NCBI RefSeq assembly: GCF_002573715.1
Contig: NZ_PDHM01000017.1
Span: 434,001 to 498,000 of the forward strand
Direction: 5' to 3'
Origin: Paenibacillus sp. EZ-K15
GTDB taxonomy: Bacteria > Bacillota > Bacilli > Paenibacillales > Paenibacillaceae
Length of the DNA stretch: 64,000 bases
Every line of letters begins with the position of its first letter. Position 1 is the first letter of the stretch. The notes beneath the pieces were generated by a model, which was given only the letters and a program-made list of their open reading frames with translations, was not told where the DNA came from and made no database searches. Of the stretch, positions 51,760-60,084 are shown piece after piece. A program made the position numbers and the translations under genes.

Positions 51760-52377
51760 ATGCAAAATCAAGATTGTAATTTTACGCCGCTGAAAAACAA
51801 ATTAAAGGAACAGCTCTTAGATATCACGAGACAATTACAGCATATTATCGTCAATTTGGACCAGGATAGTTCATGTCTGCTGGGTGAGTTAGACCTTGTC
51901 AGAACTAAATTTTTAGAAGCTGAATCGATTTCATCAACGTATTATCTCAATTGTTTTCTCTTCCCCTTCACAAGCAAATACCAAGAAATCGCGAAATCCA
52001 TATATCATCTCAGTCAAAAAAAACTAGGTGCGCTCATTGTGATTCAACGGGAAGATGGCCTGGATTCGTTAATAACGCCAGGGATTCCCTTGTCTGCAGA
52101 AATCACAAGTCCCTTGCTTGAATCCATATTTGTTCCCGGCAGCCCGCTGCACGATGGGGCTGTGCTCGTACGTAAAGAGATGATTATTTCCGCTGCGAAC
52201 GTGTTGCCTTTAACAGCCAAAACCTATGGTGATCGTAAGCTCGGAACACGTCACCGTGCAGCCATTGGCCTGTCCGAAATCAGCGATGCCTTGGTACTCG
52301 TTGTATCAGAGGAGACGGGCAAAACCTCCTTCTGCATGAAAGGAACGCTTTACCCCTTGTCCATTAGCAGCCCCTAA
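51760..52377 (+). CDS. cdaS: Sporulation-type diadenylate cyclase CdaS
   Basis: Makes c-di-AMP from two ATP. The 205-residue protein has an N-terminal two-helix region (about 1-60) typical of the autoinhibitory YojJ/CdaS domain, with no membrane segment. The DAC domain has the catalytic DGA in PGSPLHDGAVLV (residues 131-134 include HDGA) and the GTRHR motif (162-166), both intact. CdaS of Bacillus is forespore-specific and helps germination. Start ATG has AAGGAGG upstream and a possible sigma-F/G promoter before that. In B. subtilis the yoj region also carries the bshB2-yojF pair. Confidence 0.93.
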   Translation: MQNQDCNFTPLKNKLKEQLLDITRQLQHIIVNLDQDSSCLLGELDLVRTKFLEAESISSTYYLNCFLFPFTSKYQEIAKSIYHLSQKKLGALIVIQREDGLDSLITPGIPLSAEITSPLLESIFVPGSPLHDGAVLVRKEMIISAANVLPLTAKTYGDRKLGTRHRAAIGLSEISDALVLVVSEETGKTSFCMKGTLYPLSISSP

Positions 52378-52388
52378 TTAGTCAGCAT

Positions 52389-52520
52389 ATGGATCTCGGC
52401 GGGGCCGGAATCGCTGCATCCTTCATCATGCAAGACTTAATCGATAATTACCGTATTGATGTCCATCCGATTTGTTCTAAGGAGGCGGCACGCCGATTCA
52501 TTCTCTCCGCAATGCATTAG
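52389..52520 (+). pseudogene. Short orphan reading frame, possible GNAT remnant
   Basis: A frame from ATG 52389 to TAG 52520 encodes about 43 residues: MDLGGAGIAASFIMQDLIDN, then YRIDVHPICSKEAARRFILS. The GGAGIAA stretch followed by an I/V-x-P-x-C motif resembles the end of small GNAT-like proteins (pfam14542 type). It has no ribosome site and starts 12 bp after cdaS. It may be a remnant or a chance frame. Confidence 0.35.
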
Positions 52521-52531
52521 ACCAAACCATG

Positions 52532-52570
52532 CAAAAAAGAGCCGCAGATGCTAATTCTGCGGCTCTTTTT
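52532..52570. terminator. Bidirectional terminator
   Basis: AAGAGCCGCAGA and TCTGCGGCTCTT form a perfect stem around TGCTAAT-type loop bases, flanked by A and T runs. It ends cdaS on the plus strand and bshB2 on the minus strand. Confidence 0.9.
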
Positions 52571-52594
52571 ATGGGTCCATCCCATGATGGGGAT

Positions 52595-53251
52595 TTATTC
52601 AAATGTATAGGTCCAGAAACGTTCCGTCCCGAAGCGCTGCTCCACTTCCTTGGCCTTCATCTGTTTCTTGCCCAGCAGCTCCGCTGCTTGGAATTGAGAG
52701 CGATGGGCTTGAATGGAGTTCAGCTTCTGTACCATAAACATGGATACATCTTGATAAACATCCGGTTTACCCAATTCTTGCTCACAATTGTTGGAGAATG
52801 CCAGACATTGAACGACTGGTCTATCCCCGGCCGGCATCCGCAGAATCGTGCGGATTACAGCCGCGCCCGTTGCGTCATGGTCAGGGTGAACGCTGTATCC
52901 AGGGTAGAACGTGAACACCAGCGATGGCTTTATCTCCTGAAGCAGAGAAGCAATCGCGCTATCCAGCTTATTTTGATCCTCGAATTCAATCGTTTTATCA
53001 TGGAAACCAAGCAATCTCAAATCCTGTATGCCTATCGCTTTGCAGGATTCTTCCAGCTCTGCTTTGCGAATGGTTGGAAGCGTGATACGGTTCGCAAACG
53101 GGGGAATGCCCATATTGCGGCCCATCTCCCCAAGCGTTAGGCAAGCATAGGTAACATGAGCGCCTTCCATAATATATTTAGCCAACGTTCCGGATAAACC
53201 AAATGCTTCATCATCCGGGTGCGGCAATATGACCAGTATGTTTTGCTCCAT
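52595..53251 (-). CDS. bshB2: Bacillithiol-biosynthesis deacetylase BshB2
   Basis: Zn-dependent deacetylase that removes acetyl from GlcNAc-malate in bacillithiol synthesis. LmbE-type motifs are PHPDDE near residue 10 and YSVHPDHDATG, which hold the zinc ligands. TLGEMGRNMGIPPFANR and DKTIEFED closely match B. subtilis BshB2 (YojG) and its length (about 219). The start may be ATG 53251 or the preceding TTG. It is downstream of yojF in the same order as in B. subtilis. Confidence 0.95.
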   Translation of the reverse strand: MEQNILVILPHPDDEAFGLSGTLAKYIMEGAHVTYACLTLGEMGRNMGIPPFANRITLPTIRKAELEESCKAIGIQDLRLLGFHDKTIEFEDQNKLDSAIASLLQEIKPSLVFTFYPGYSVHPDHDATGAAVIRTILRMPAGDRPVVQCLAFSNNCEQELGKPDVYQDVSMFMVQKLNSIQAHRSQFQAAELLGKKQMKAKEVEQRFGTERFWTYTFE

Positions 53252-53273
53252 CAATCCTCGTCTCCTCTCTCTA

Positions 53274-53618
53274 TTAAAAAGGCTCCCGGCTCAGCTGCAA
53301 AGCGACAACCAGTTTGCCCTGACTGTCATGACCTGCCATGATCAGCCGATCGGTATCCGTCTGTTCGAAATGGGTGAGTCCTTCCGTATATACCCAGCCC
53401 TGACTCATTTTCAATCCAACCCGATAGGGTCCATTGCCGGATATCGAACCGTGGCTGTAACGAATGGTTGCATTCGTAATAAAGTTAGCCGCGGGGTGCT
53501 TCGTGCTGTCATAATGAGCAGCATAAGCGCCTGTTGTCATCTCAAGGTGAATATATAAATCCTGGTCCTTCAATTTATCAATCATTTGTTGTACTTCGGT
53601 TTGATTTATGAGTTCCAT
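53274..53618 (-). CDS. yojF: YojF family protein (DUF1806)
   Basis: Small protein of about 114 residues matching B. subtilis YojF: YIHLEMTTGAYAAHYDSTKH, GNGPYRVGLKMSQGWVYTEG and THFEQTDTDRLIMAGHD. Function is unknown but the gene pairs with bshB2 in many Bacillales, so a role in the bacillithiol system is likely. The start ATG at 53618 has GGAGG 5 bases upstream; the TTG at 53630 overlaps that site. A candidate operator overlies its transcription start. Confidence 0.9.
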   Translation of the reverse strand: MELINQTEVQQMIDKLKDQDLYIHLEMTTGAYAAHYDSTKHPAANFITNATIRYSHGSISGNGPYRVGLKMSQGWVYTEGLTHFEQTDTDRLIMAGHDSQGKLVVALQLSREPF

Positions 53619-53660
53619 AATTCCCTCCAATATAAAGAATCACAACATGTAAGCAGTCGA

Positions 53661-53678
53661 TATGATAATTCTATCATA
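53661..53678. promoter_or_regulatory. Operator-like palindrome at the yojF promoter
   Basis: TATGATA-ATTC-TATCATA, a perfect 7-bp inverted repeat. It sits right after a minus-strand TATAAT -10 box (53679-53684), covering the expected start of transcription, which is typical of a repressor site. The regulator is unknown. Confidence 0.55.
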
Positions 53679-53720
53679 ATTATAGAGCAGGACGAAAATA
53701 TATAAACGAAGACGTTTGAT

Positions 53721-54212
53721 TTATCTCCCAATAAAAAGAGATGCGTATTCCGGCTGTGCTGCATATACGCTAAGATCGTGCTCTGAAATAACCTTATAAC
53801 CTTCCCTGCGCAGCAGAGCCGTAGTTACGCCACAACCGGCTATCTTCTCATTGGCAAATTCTCCATTATAAATCATGGCACTGCCGCAGGAAGGACTGCT
53901 CTCTTTCAGGACGATCAGCAATGCTCCGAGCTCTTGCGCCACTCGAAGCGCTTGGTAGGCACCTTTTATATACATCTCGGTCACGTCTTTCCCGGACAAT
54001 TCAACCACTCTAGCATTCCCTGCCAGTACGTCGTCACCGTTTCCTCCAACGATCTCCGCAGGCTCCCGTGGAGTTGAGAATCCGCCAAGAAGTTCGGGAC
54101 ATACGGTCACAGCTTTCTTCGATTTGACCAGCTGTTGAATGTTCGCATCCAAACTGTCCGTAGCGTTATAACGAACCTGCAAACCGGCTAAACACGAGCT
54201 TACAACAATCAC
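53721..54212 (-). CDS. DUF523-family protein
   Basis: Protein of about 163 residues of the DUF523 family, such as YbbK. The start at GTG 54212 gives the conserved N-terminus MIVVSSCLAGLQVRYN and has GAGGTG upstream; the frame to 54254 adds residues not typical of the family. Conserved cysteines are in SSCLAG, VCPELLGG and SPSCGSAMIYNG, with a further C in AGCGVTTALL. They suggest an iron-sulfur or metal site. Some family members aid 2-thiouracil desulfuration; here the role is unknown. Confidence 0.85.
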   Translation of the reverse strand: MIVVSSCLAGLQVRYNATDSLDANIQQLVKSKKAVTVCPELLGGFSTPREPAEIVGGNGDDVLAGNARVVELSGKDVTEMYIKGAYQALRVAQELGALLIVLKESSPSCGSAMIYNGEFANEKIAGCGVTTALLRREGYKVISEHDLSVYAAQPEYASLFIGR

Positions 54213-54343
54213 AGGTGACACCTCAAATCTCTCGTTCTTACTTACATAAAACAATACTGCCTATAACATTCGCCCTCATTTAAGTATAGGAATCACAACT
54301 CAAATGTCAACGAATGCATAGGGCACTCATCATACCCATCAAT

Positions 54344-55138
54344 TTAACGTAACATGGGAGCAACCCTTTTAAGGAAGTGATTCATTAATAATGGCAAAGA
54401 AATCAAAATCGGCGGATCATCCAGCCGGGGAACATGCAAAGTTACATGAAGATGCGGGGTCTTAGAGTTTGGGGTAACGATAATGGGTTCCTTCGAACGG
54501 GTGCGGAGCGTAGTAGACTTGGGAAGCAAAAAATCGACCGCCTGCATGCCCCATGGAACCGAAGTAGCCATCAGATAATATGTACCAGGTCTGACGTCGC
54601 CGAACCGAAACGAGCCGACGGAAGATAACAAAGTTCCGTATAACGGTAAACCTTCGGGAATCGGCTTGGCGAACAGCCCGATCAAGATGACACCCTGAAA
54701 TGGAGCCGTTGCCTCTACTGTGCCCTCAACTGTCAGATTGGAATTCACAACTGGTATGGAGTCACGCCAGCTGTTCAGTTTCTGCAGGGATAACAGATGC
54801 TCGTCCGCCTCTTCCCTCGAGTTTCGAAACTGGGAAGGGGTCACTCCTACTCTTTCCGTAAAGCGTGTTGTAAATGTACCCAGACTCTGCTGACCAATCT
54901 CCATGGCGACATCCCGGATACTCAGATGTGTATGTAATAGCAAGTCCTTCGCCTTCTCCAAACGAAGCGAGGACACATAATATAATGGAGGCAGTCCAAT
55001 TCGATCCTTAAATATACGCGAAAAATGATATGGGCTGTATCCTATGTAATCCGCCAGTGTCGATAACGGAAGAGGCTCATATATATTATTGTGAATATAC
55101 GCGATTACCTCATCGATTTCAGCATATCGATCAGTCAT
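54344..55138 (-). CDS. AraC-family regulator with C-terminal beta-sandwich domain
   Basis: Regulator of about 264 residues with the DNA-binding domain first. The HTH pair is LADYIGYSPYHFSRIFKDRI and IGQQSLGTFTTRFTERVGVT, ending about residue 105. The C-terminal 150 residues contain GSFRFGDVRPGTYYLMATSV, the hallmark of the carboxypeptidase-regulatory/transthyretin-like beta-sandwich, not a GyrI domain. The start is uncertain: ATG at 55138 has AAGGATGG upstream, while the frame to 55204 starts at a TTG with no ribosome site. Target unknown. Confidence 0.8.
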   Translation of the reverse strand: MTDRYAEIDEVIAYIHNNIYEPLPLSTLADYIGYSPYHFSRIFKDRIGLPPLYYVSSLRLEKAKDLLLHTHLSIRDVAMEIGQQSLGTFTTRFTERVGVTPSQFRNSREEADEHLLSLQKLNSWRDSIPVVNSNLTVEGTVEATAPFQGVILIGLFAKPIPEGLPLYGTLLSSVGSFRFGDVRPGTYYLMATSVPWGMQAVDFLLPKSTTLRTRSKEPIIVTPNSKTPHLHVTLHVPRLDDPPILISLPLLMNHFLKRVAPMLR

Positions 55139-55290
55139 CAGGTCTGCACCATCCTTCATTCCGGATATTATGTCTAGGTCCAATCCAACTCTCTCAAGGA
55201 ACAATTGTTCGCATTTATACTATCATATCCATCTAAAAAATGGAAGCTTTTATATGTTAAAAATATCATCCTACAAGTATCATAATGCAC

Positions 55291-55319
55291 AAAAAAAGCC
55301 GCGCTGCACGCGCGGCTTT
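55291..55319 (-). terminator. Terminator of the Gfo/Idh-AraC operon
   Basis: Minus strand GCCGCG and CGCGGC pair around a 7-base loop, extended by AAA/TTT, followed by a T-run. Confidence 0.85.
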
Positions 55320-55326
55320 CTTACCA

Positions 55327-56415
55327 TCAATCCAAGTCCGGAATATGAATCTCAACCTCTTTTTTGCTTTGGGAAGACCGCAAAATGCCGTCCAGAATCG
55401 CTTGATTCCGAAGCACCTGCTCGCCCGGGATCGGTGCCGGCTTGCCTTCGCGCACAGCGCTTACGAAATCCTTGATTTTCTCCTCAAATACGTTAAGCTC
55501 ATGGTGGACCAGCGGTATTGCGCTTTCGGTATGATGACCTTGGATATCATGGAACAAGGAGATCGATCCTACCTTCCCATCCCACACACCGCTCCAAGGG
55601 CCTGAACCTGCCGGTGTAATCTTCATGCCCGCATCCGTTCCAAGGAACATGGTCGCCCCCAAGGTATCCATATGCATAGCCCACGAAGTTTTAAAGTTAA
55701 GCACAAGGTCTCCTTCGAATCGAATCATCGCTACGCCGAAATCCTCGACGTTAAACGCTCCGGATTCGGAGTGATATTTGGGATTCGTGCCAAAATAATT
55801 CGATGTATACGCGGAAACCGTCAACGGCTTAGGATATCCAAGTGCGTTCAGGGCCATGTCCAAGGAATAACAGCCAATGTCCGCCATGGCGCCTGCCCCT
55901 GAAATCTCCTGTCGGACAAACGTGCCACCCGGCATTCCACGGCGGCGACCGCCTCCGGTTTCCACATAATAGACTTTTCCAAGCTCGCCGTTTTGAATCA
56001 GATTCTTAATGATGCCCATGTTCGGATCATACCGCGGCTGGAAGCCTACATTGAGCATATTCCCGGTCTTCTTCGCGATCTGGACCATCTCGATGGCTTC
56101 ATCCAAAGTGACCGACATCGGTTTCTCGAGCATTACGTGTTTGCCCGCTGACAGCGCATCAATCGTGGTACTGTAATGAGCGACGTTTGGCGTACAGATG
56201 CTTACGCCATCCAGGTCAAGATCCAACAATCTGCGGTGATCATCAAATCCGATCGCCCCCTGAAGTCCCCAGCGCTCAATAAATTGATCGGCTCTGCCGG
56301 GTAAAATATCAGCTACGGCAACAATCTGCACATCGTCAATTTGTTTATAATATTTTGCATGCTCCCCCGCAATGCCGCCGCTTCCAATAATTCCTATTCG
56401 AATGGTTTTGCTCAT
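55327..56415 (-). CDS. Gfo/Idh/MocA-family oxidoreductase
   Basis: NAD(P)-dependent sugar dehydrogenase, 362 residues. N-terminal Rossmann motif IGIIGSGGIAGEHAKYY, then VSICTPNVAHYSTTIDAL and MLEKPMSVTLDEAIEMV with the family EKP lysine. The second domain starts near GNMLNVGFQPRYDPNMGII and includes a GGGRRRGMPGGTF stretch. It lies 14 bp after the AraC gene and ends the operon. Substrate unknown; plant-derived sugar or inositol is possible. Confidence 0.88.
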   Translation of the reverse strand: MSKTIRIGIIGSGGIAGEHAKYYKQIDDVQIVAVADILPGRADQFIERWGLQGAIGFDDHRRLLDLDLDGVSICTPNVAHYSTTIDALSAGKHVMLEKPMSVTLDEAIEMVQIAKKTGNMLNVGFQPRYDPNMGIIKNLIQNGELGKVYYVETGGGRRRGMPGGTFVRQEISGAGAMADIGCYSLDMALNALGYPKPLTVSAYTSNYFGTNPKYHSESGAFNVEDFGVAMIRFEGDLVLNFKTSWAMHMDTLGATMFLGTDAGMKITPAGSGPWSGVWDGKVGSISLFHDIQGHHTESAIPLVHHELNVFEEKIKDFVSAVREGKPAPIPGEQVLRNQAILDGILRSSQSKKEVEIHIPDLD

Positions 56416-56429
56416 GGCTGATACTCCCC

Positions 56430-57377
56430 CTACAATTTCACATTCATTGCTCGATATGTTGATGGCGTATATCCATACCTCTTTCGAAACACGGTATGCA
56501 AATAACTTCCGCTTGAGAAGCCTTCATGGATTGCGATTTTATCAATCGACCAATTGGTATCGATCAGCTTCCTGCATACGGCTTCAAGGCGGACATGTTC
56601 CAGTATTTCGCTGAAGGATTGCCCTTCCGCTTGCTCCTTGAATATTCGCTGCAGCTGCCTTGAGCTGATATGCAGCTTCTCCGCGACGTCATCCAGTACA
56701 ACCTCTCCCGAAGAGTTTGCATGAATATACTCCAGGGCCAATTGATAGCGGTAAGCCTTCATATCTCTTGAAGGCAGTTCCGCTTCTGATGGCTCGGATT
56801 CATATGCGCGTACAGCGCGCAGCAATATCTGTATAATGCACTGCTTAATCGTTGTATACAGACCCGAATACTTCTCCTGAGAAGCCTGATAAGCCTCAAG
56901 GAAATAAGGCATCGCGCGATGGATATCCATCGTTGGCTTCAGCGGTAATCCCCTCAGCTTCTCCATACAGTCATCGGCTTCCGCCATTTCCCATGGATCC
57001 GAAACAGGCAGTGCCAGGCTCTCATGATCGGATACCTCATCGCGTTGAATAATGTCCACGTGCAGACATAATTCGTCCATCGGCTCCGCTGCATCCGCCT
57101 CCTGATAATGAAGCACATTCGGACCCGTTAAATAAAACATGCCTTCCCGCAGCGCATAAGGTTCCTCTTCCATAATAACGCTCCCCTTGCCGCGGGGTAT
57201 GAAATGAAACTCATACTCCGCATGCTTATGAAAGGAAACAATCTTTCCTGGCGGGAAGGTGGTGAGATGAAACCGAAGAACCCGGATCTCATAACGACCC
57301 CAATAAACTCTCAGATCAAGTCGCTCCAAGGCATCCTGCCGATCTTTCATCAATTCGTATGGAAAATGGTTATTCAT
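56430..57377 (-). CDS. AraC-family transcriptional regulator
   Basis: Regulator of 315 residues. The N-terminal cupin has FPPGKIVSFHKHAEYEFHFI (HxHxxYE pattern) and GKGSVIMEEEPYAL. The C-terminal HTH pair is LHISSRQLQRIFKEQAEGQS and EGFSSGSYLHTVFRKRYGYT. It sits between two Gfo/Idh/MocA genes and shares their direction with gaps of 14 and 22 bp. It probably controls that operon in response to its substrate. Confidence 0.9.
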   Translation of the reverse strand: MNNHFPYELMKDRQDALERLDLRVYWGRYEIRVLRFHLTTFPPGKIVSFHKHAEYEFHFIPRGKGSVIMEEEPYALREGMFYLTGPNVLHYQEADAAEPMDELCLHVDIIQRDEVSDHESLALPVSDPWEMAEADDCMEKLRGLPLKPTMDIHRAMPYFLEAYQASQEKYSGLYTTIKQCIIQILLRAVRAYESEPSEAELPSRDMKAYRYQLALEYIHANSSGEVVLDDVAEKLHISSRQLQRIFKEQAEGQSFSEILEHVRLEAVCRKLIDTNWSIDKIAIHEGFSSGSYLHTVFRKRYGYTPSTYRAMNVKL

Positions 57378-57399
57378 CCTGATGCATCATCCCTGTATC

Positions 57400-58410
57400 T
57401 TATGCTTGCAGTTCATCCAAACGAATGGCGCGATGCTCTTTGGCCGAACGGTTGGATGCTTCCATCAATTTGGTTAGTTCAACCGCATATGCGATATTTT
57501 CCTCTGCAACGGTATCTTCTTGAATATGAGATATCCATTGTTCAAATGCACTTGCACGATTCGCCGGTACTGGCAGCTCAATCCACGCATCCTTGTACTC
57601 TTCTTTTTTCGTTGAACGAATCAGAAGCTTGGCGTCAGGCGTTCCATACAGAATCGTTCCATCCGTACCATGAATTTCAATCGTAAATGGCGAGAAGCTG
57701 TTAACAAATCCGGCTTCTACCACACCGACAGCCCCTGTAGCCGTAGAGAGCGTAGCAACGGCGTTGTCTTCCACCTCTTTCCCCGTGATGTAACCGAAAT
57801 TCGCATTGACATCAACCGCTTCTTCACCGAGGAACAAGCGTGTCAAATACATCGGATGACATCCCAGATCGATTAAGGCGCCTCCGCGGCATTCCTCCAG
57901 GCTATAGAAATGCTCTGGCAGCCAACCAGCAGTCGCGCCATTATGAGACAAGCGTACACGAACGAGTGTTACGGTGCCGAGCAACTCCTGCTGCAATACC
58001 TCACGGATCGCCAAGGTATAGCCATCATTCAGTCGCGGAAGCGACACCGTTAATTTGACTTGGTTCTCATTCACGGCATTGATGATATCATTGACCTCTT
58101 GAAGGGTGGCAGCAATTACTTTTTCCGTGAAAATGTGTTTGCCTGCTGCCGCTGCCTTCAACATCACTTCTCTATGCATGGATGTCGGAGCATCCACGAT
58201 CACGGCATCGATATCGTCACTTTGCAGCATGTCATCCAAGGATTCATAAAAAGGTACACCCTGCTTCTCCGCCGCTTCTCTTCCGCGCTCTGGGTTCTCA
58301 TCCCATACCGCTACGATTTGAGCATCCGGATGCTCCTGCGCTTGTTTCGTATAATCCCACGCGTGCACATGCCAATAACTAATTTTTCCGATTCTAATCA
58401 TTCTCGTCAC
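57400..58410 (-). CDS. Gfo/Idh/MocA-family oxidoreductase
   Basis: First gene of the operon, a 336-residue dehydrogenase. The opening IGKISYWHVHAWDYTKQAQE lacks the classical GxGxxG glycines seen in the partner at 55327, so cofactor binding may differ. AVIVDAPTSMHREVMLKA and HIFTEKVIAATLQEVNDII show the family layout, with TEK in place of the common EKP. YSLEECRGGALIDLGCHPMY is a substrate-site region. The gene is clearly a member of the family, but activity is uncertain because of the altered motifs. Confidence 0.83.
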   Translation of the reverse strand: MTRMIRIGKISYWHVHAWDYTKQAQEHPDAQIVAVWDENPERGREAAEKQGVPFYESLDDMLQSDDIDAVIVDAPTSMHREVMLKAAAAGKHIFTEKVIAATLQEVNDIINAVNENQVKLTVSLPRLNDGYTLAIREVLQQELLGTVTLVRVRLSHNGATAGWLPEHFYSLEECRGGALIDLGCHPMYLTRLFLGEEAVDVNANFGYITGKEVEDNAVATLSTATGAVGVVEAGFVNSFSPFTIEIHGTDGTILYGTPDAKLLIRSTKKEEYKDAWIELPVPANRASAFEQWISHIQEDTVAEENIAYAVELTKLMEASNRSAKEHRAIRLDELQA

Positions 58411-58518
58411 CTCAGTATCTAATATTAAGACATCATGCCATTAATCTATCACACGAACCGCCCGATTCACAGTGTAAAATTGCGACAATTAAGTTAGATA
58501 TCACGACATGGTGACATG

Positions 58519-58545
58519 TAAAAAAACCCCGCCAGTTGACGGAGT
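58519..58545 (-). terminator. Terminator of the YfiT-like gene
   Basis: Minus strand ACTCCGTC-AACT-GGCGGGGT, with two wobble pairs, followed by a run of seven T. Confidence 0.65.
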
Positions 58546-58559
58546 AGGCTGTGCTATAT

Positions 58560-59084
58560 CTAAAATTTCAATCGTTCTCTTGCAGATGTGATATGTGCAG
58601 TATGGTGCTTTCCGTGCCAGGCGTACATGCCCGTGGCGTATTCCAGACTGGTTTTTCGCTGGTTCTCAGGGTGATAGAACGTTCTGAGATAGTCTCCGTT
58701 ATCCATGATGTCTAACAAAGCGCCCCATCTGGCATGCATGCCATCAAGCAAAACAAGCGATGCGTCAATGTCCAGGATCAATGAATCTTGAAGGGCTGCC
58801 CACTTCTGCTCGTCATAAGGCTTAATTGTTGGGTTGTCTTCCGTTAAAGCAAGTTTAAACCGAATATAGCTGTTCATGTGGCTATCTGCAAGATGGTGAA
58901 CGACTTGACGGATCGTCCAACCGCCATCTCGATAAGATACATTCAGCTGTTCCTGGCTTAGCCCCTGGACTGCAGCCCTCAGTTTCTCCGGCAGGCTCTT
59001 AATCTCTTGAATCCAGAGCTCCCTTTGTTCAGGCGCGGAGTGCCCTTCCCATTCAAATTGCCCTATCGGGTATCTCAAATCCAT
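58560..59084 (-). CDS. YfiT/DinB-family putative metal-dependent hydrolase
   Basis: Four-helix protein of 174 residues like B. subtilis YfiT. The three metal-ligand His motifs are visible: VVHHLADSHMNSYIRFKLAL holds the first and HGKHHTAHITSARERL the other two. PIGQFEWEGHSAPEQRELWI is the typical N-terminus. YfiT-like proteins include bacillithiol-transferase (BstA) relatives, so a thiol transfer role is possible given bshB2 about 5 kb away. It is a single gene. Confidence 0.88.
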   Translation of the reverse strand: MDLRYPIGQFEWEGHSAPEQRELWIQEIKSLPEKLRAAVQGLSQEQLNVSYRDGGWTIRQVVHHLADSHMNSYIRFKLALTEDNPTIKPYDEQKWAALQDSLILDIDASLVLLDGMHARWGALLDIMDNGDYLRTFYHPENQRKTSLEYATGMYAWHGKHHTAHITSARERLKF

Positions 59085-59175
59085 GTTCCCTCACTCCTTG
59101 ACCATCATTTTTTGTAAAATTCCTATGGTAATGATATTAGCATTTTACAACGAGTCCAGTATTCCTAATCCGATG

Positions 59176-60084
59176 TCAATCCACCGCAATCCTTTCAAAA
59201 TTACGCAGCGTTCGAAGTGCATTCCATGTCAAAACACCCTTCCATTCCTCCTTGGCCAACGGCCATACCTCCTCGTACTGGTACCAGCTCCAATTGGGCT
59301 CCCAGGCACCATCTTCCCCTTGATCCTCTATGAGCAAATCCAGTTCCAGCGGCAGAAGCTCTTGGTATTTAGCAAAATAAGGTGAATCCGGAGAATCCAT
59401 AATGCTAAGAGGTGTTGCTCCGTATCCCTCACGGCTGCCAGGATCCCTGCTTATGCAATTATCCATGAAGACCTCAAGGGTTTCTCCGATCTCGGACGCC
59501 TGCTCTTTCGGCAATCTTTCGTTCAAGCGCAAATAACAAAACAGTTCATGCATTTCATTAAGATCGCTGGATTGTTTAAGATAGTTCACTGCATCATCAA
59601 TCCTTGAATCCAAAGACTCCAAAGGGTATAACTCCCGCTCGTCGATAAAATACGCGATGATATCCGCATTCGGATTTCCCCAATGATCCTTGAAGGCTCC
59701 GTACTGCCACCAGATCGCCCTCGGAGACTGCTCGGCTTCCTTAGGAATAATGTCCCACCCTGACCGCTCTGGCACAAAGGAGTGCTCAAGATACTTTAAC
59801 GCAGATATAACCCGTTCGCTGCGCTCCGGATGATCTGGATTTAACCGAAGAATCTCAAGCGCTCTGGTTGTTGCCAGAGCAGATGACTCCTTGCAGCGAA
59901 GATCGGGCTCAAGACCATGACCAAATCCACCGTCCTCGTTCTGATATCTGCCGAGCTCGGTTAATACGTCCGTAAACGACCCGTCCTCGAATTCGTACCG
60001 GAATAGTGCCCGTTCAAGGTCCCTGGCCTGGTGCAGCATATATTGCCTGGCTTGTTCAAATCGCATCCTGTTTAGCTTCTTCAC
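59176..60084 (-). CDS. Uncharacterised alpha/alpha-barrel protein, terpene-cyclase/prenyltransferase-like
   Basis: Soluble helical protein of 302 residues. It has repeats like those of squalene cyclases and prenyltransferases (GRYQNEDGGFGHGLEPDLRC, and QGEDGAWEPNWSWYQYEEVW), the QW-like motifs. The DXDD-type acid of cyclases is not evident, so it is probably not a true cyclase. It overlaps the VOC gene stop by 4 bp (GTG start within AAGTGAAG), so the two are co-translated. Function unknown. Confidence 0.68.
   Translation of the reverse strand: MKKLNRMRFEQARQYMLHQARDLERALFRYEFEDGSFTDVLTELGRYQNEDGGFGHGLEPDLRCKESSALATTRALEILRLNPDHPERSERVISALKYLEHSFVPERSGWDIIPKEAEQSPRAIWWQYGAFKDHWGNPNADIIAYFIDERELYPLESLDSRIDDAVNYLKQSSDLNEMHELFCYLRLNERLPKEQASEIGETLEVFMDNCISRDPGSREGYGATPLSIMDSPDSPYFAKYQELLPLELDLLIEDQGEDGAWEPNWSWYQYEEVWPLAKEEWKGVLTWNALRTLRNFERIAVD

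Noticed and set aside
53229..53558. Plus-strand frame over yojF
   Set aside because: It is antisense to a well-conserved gene and has no ribosome site or domain.
55204..55260. Longer N-terminus for the AraC gene at 54344
   Set aside because: The TTG at 55204 has no ribosome site and the extra residues do not match the family start.
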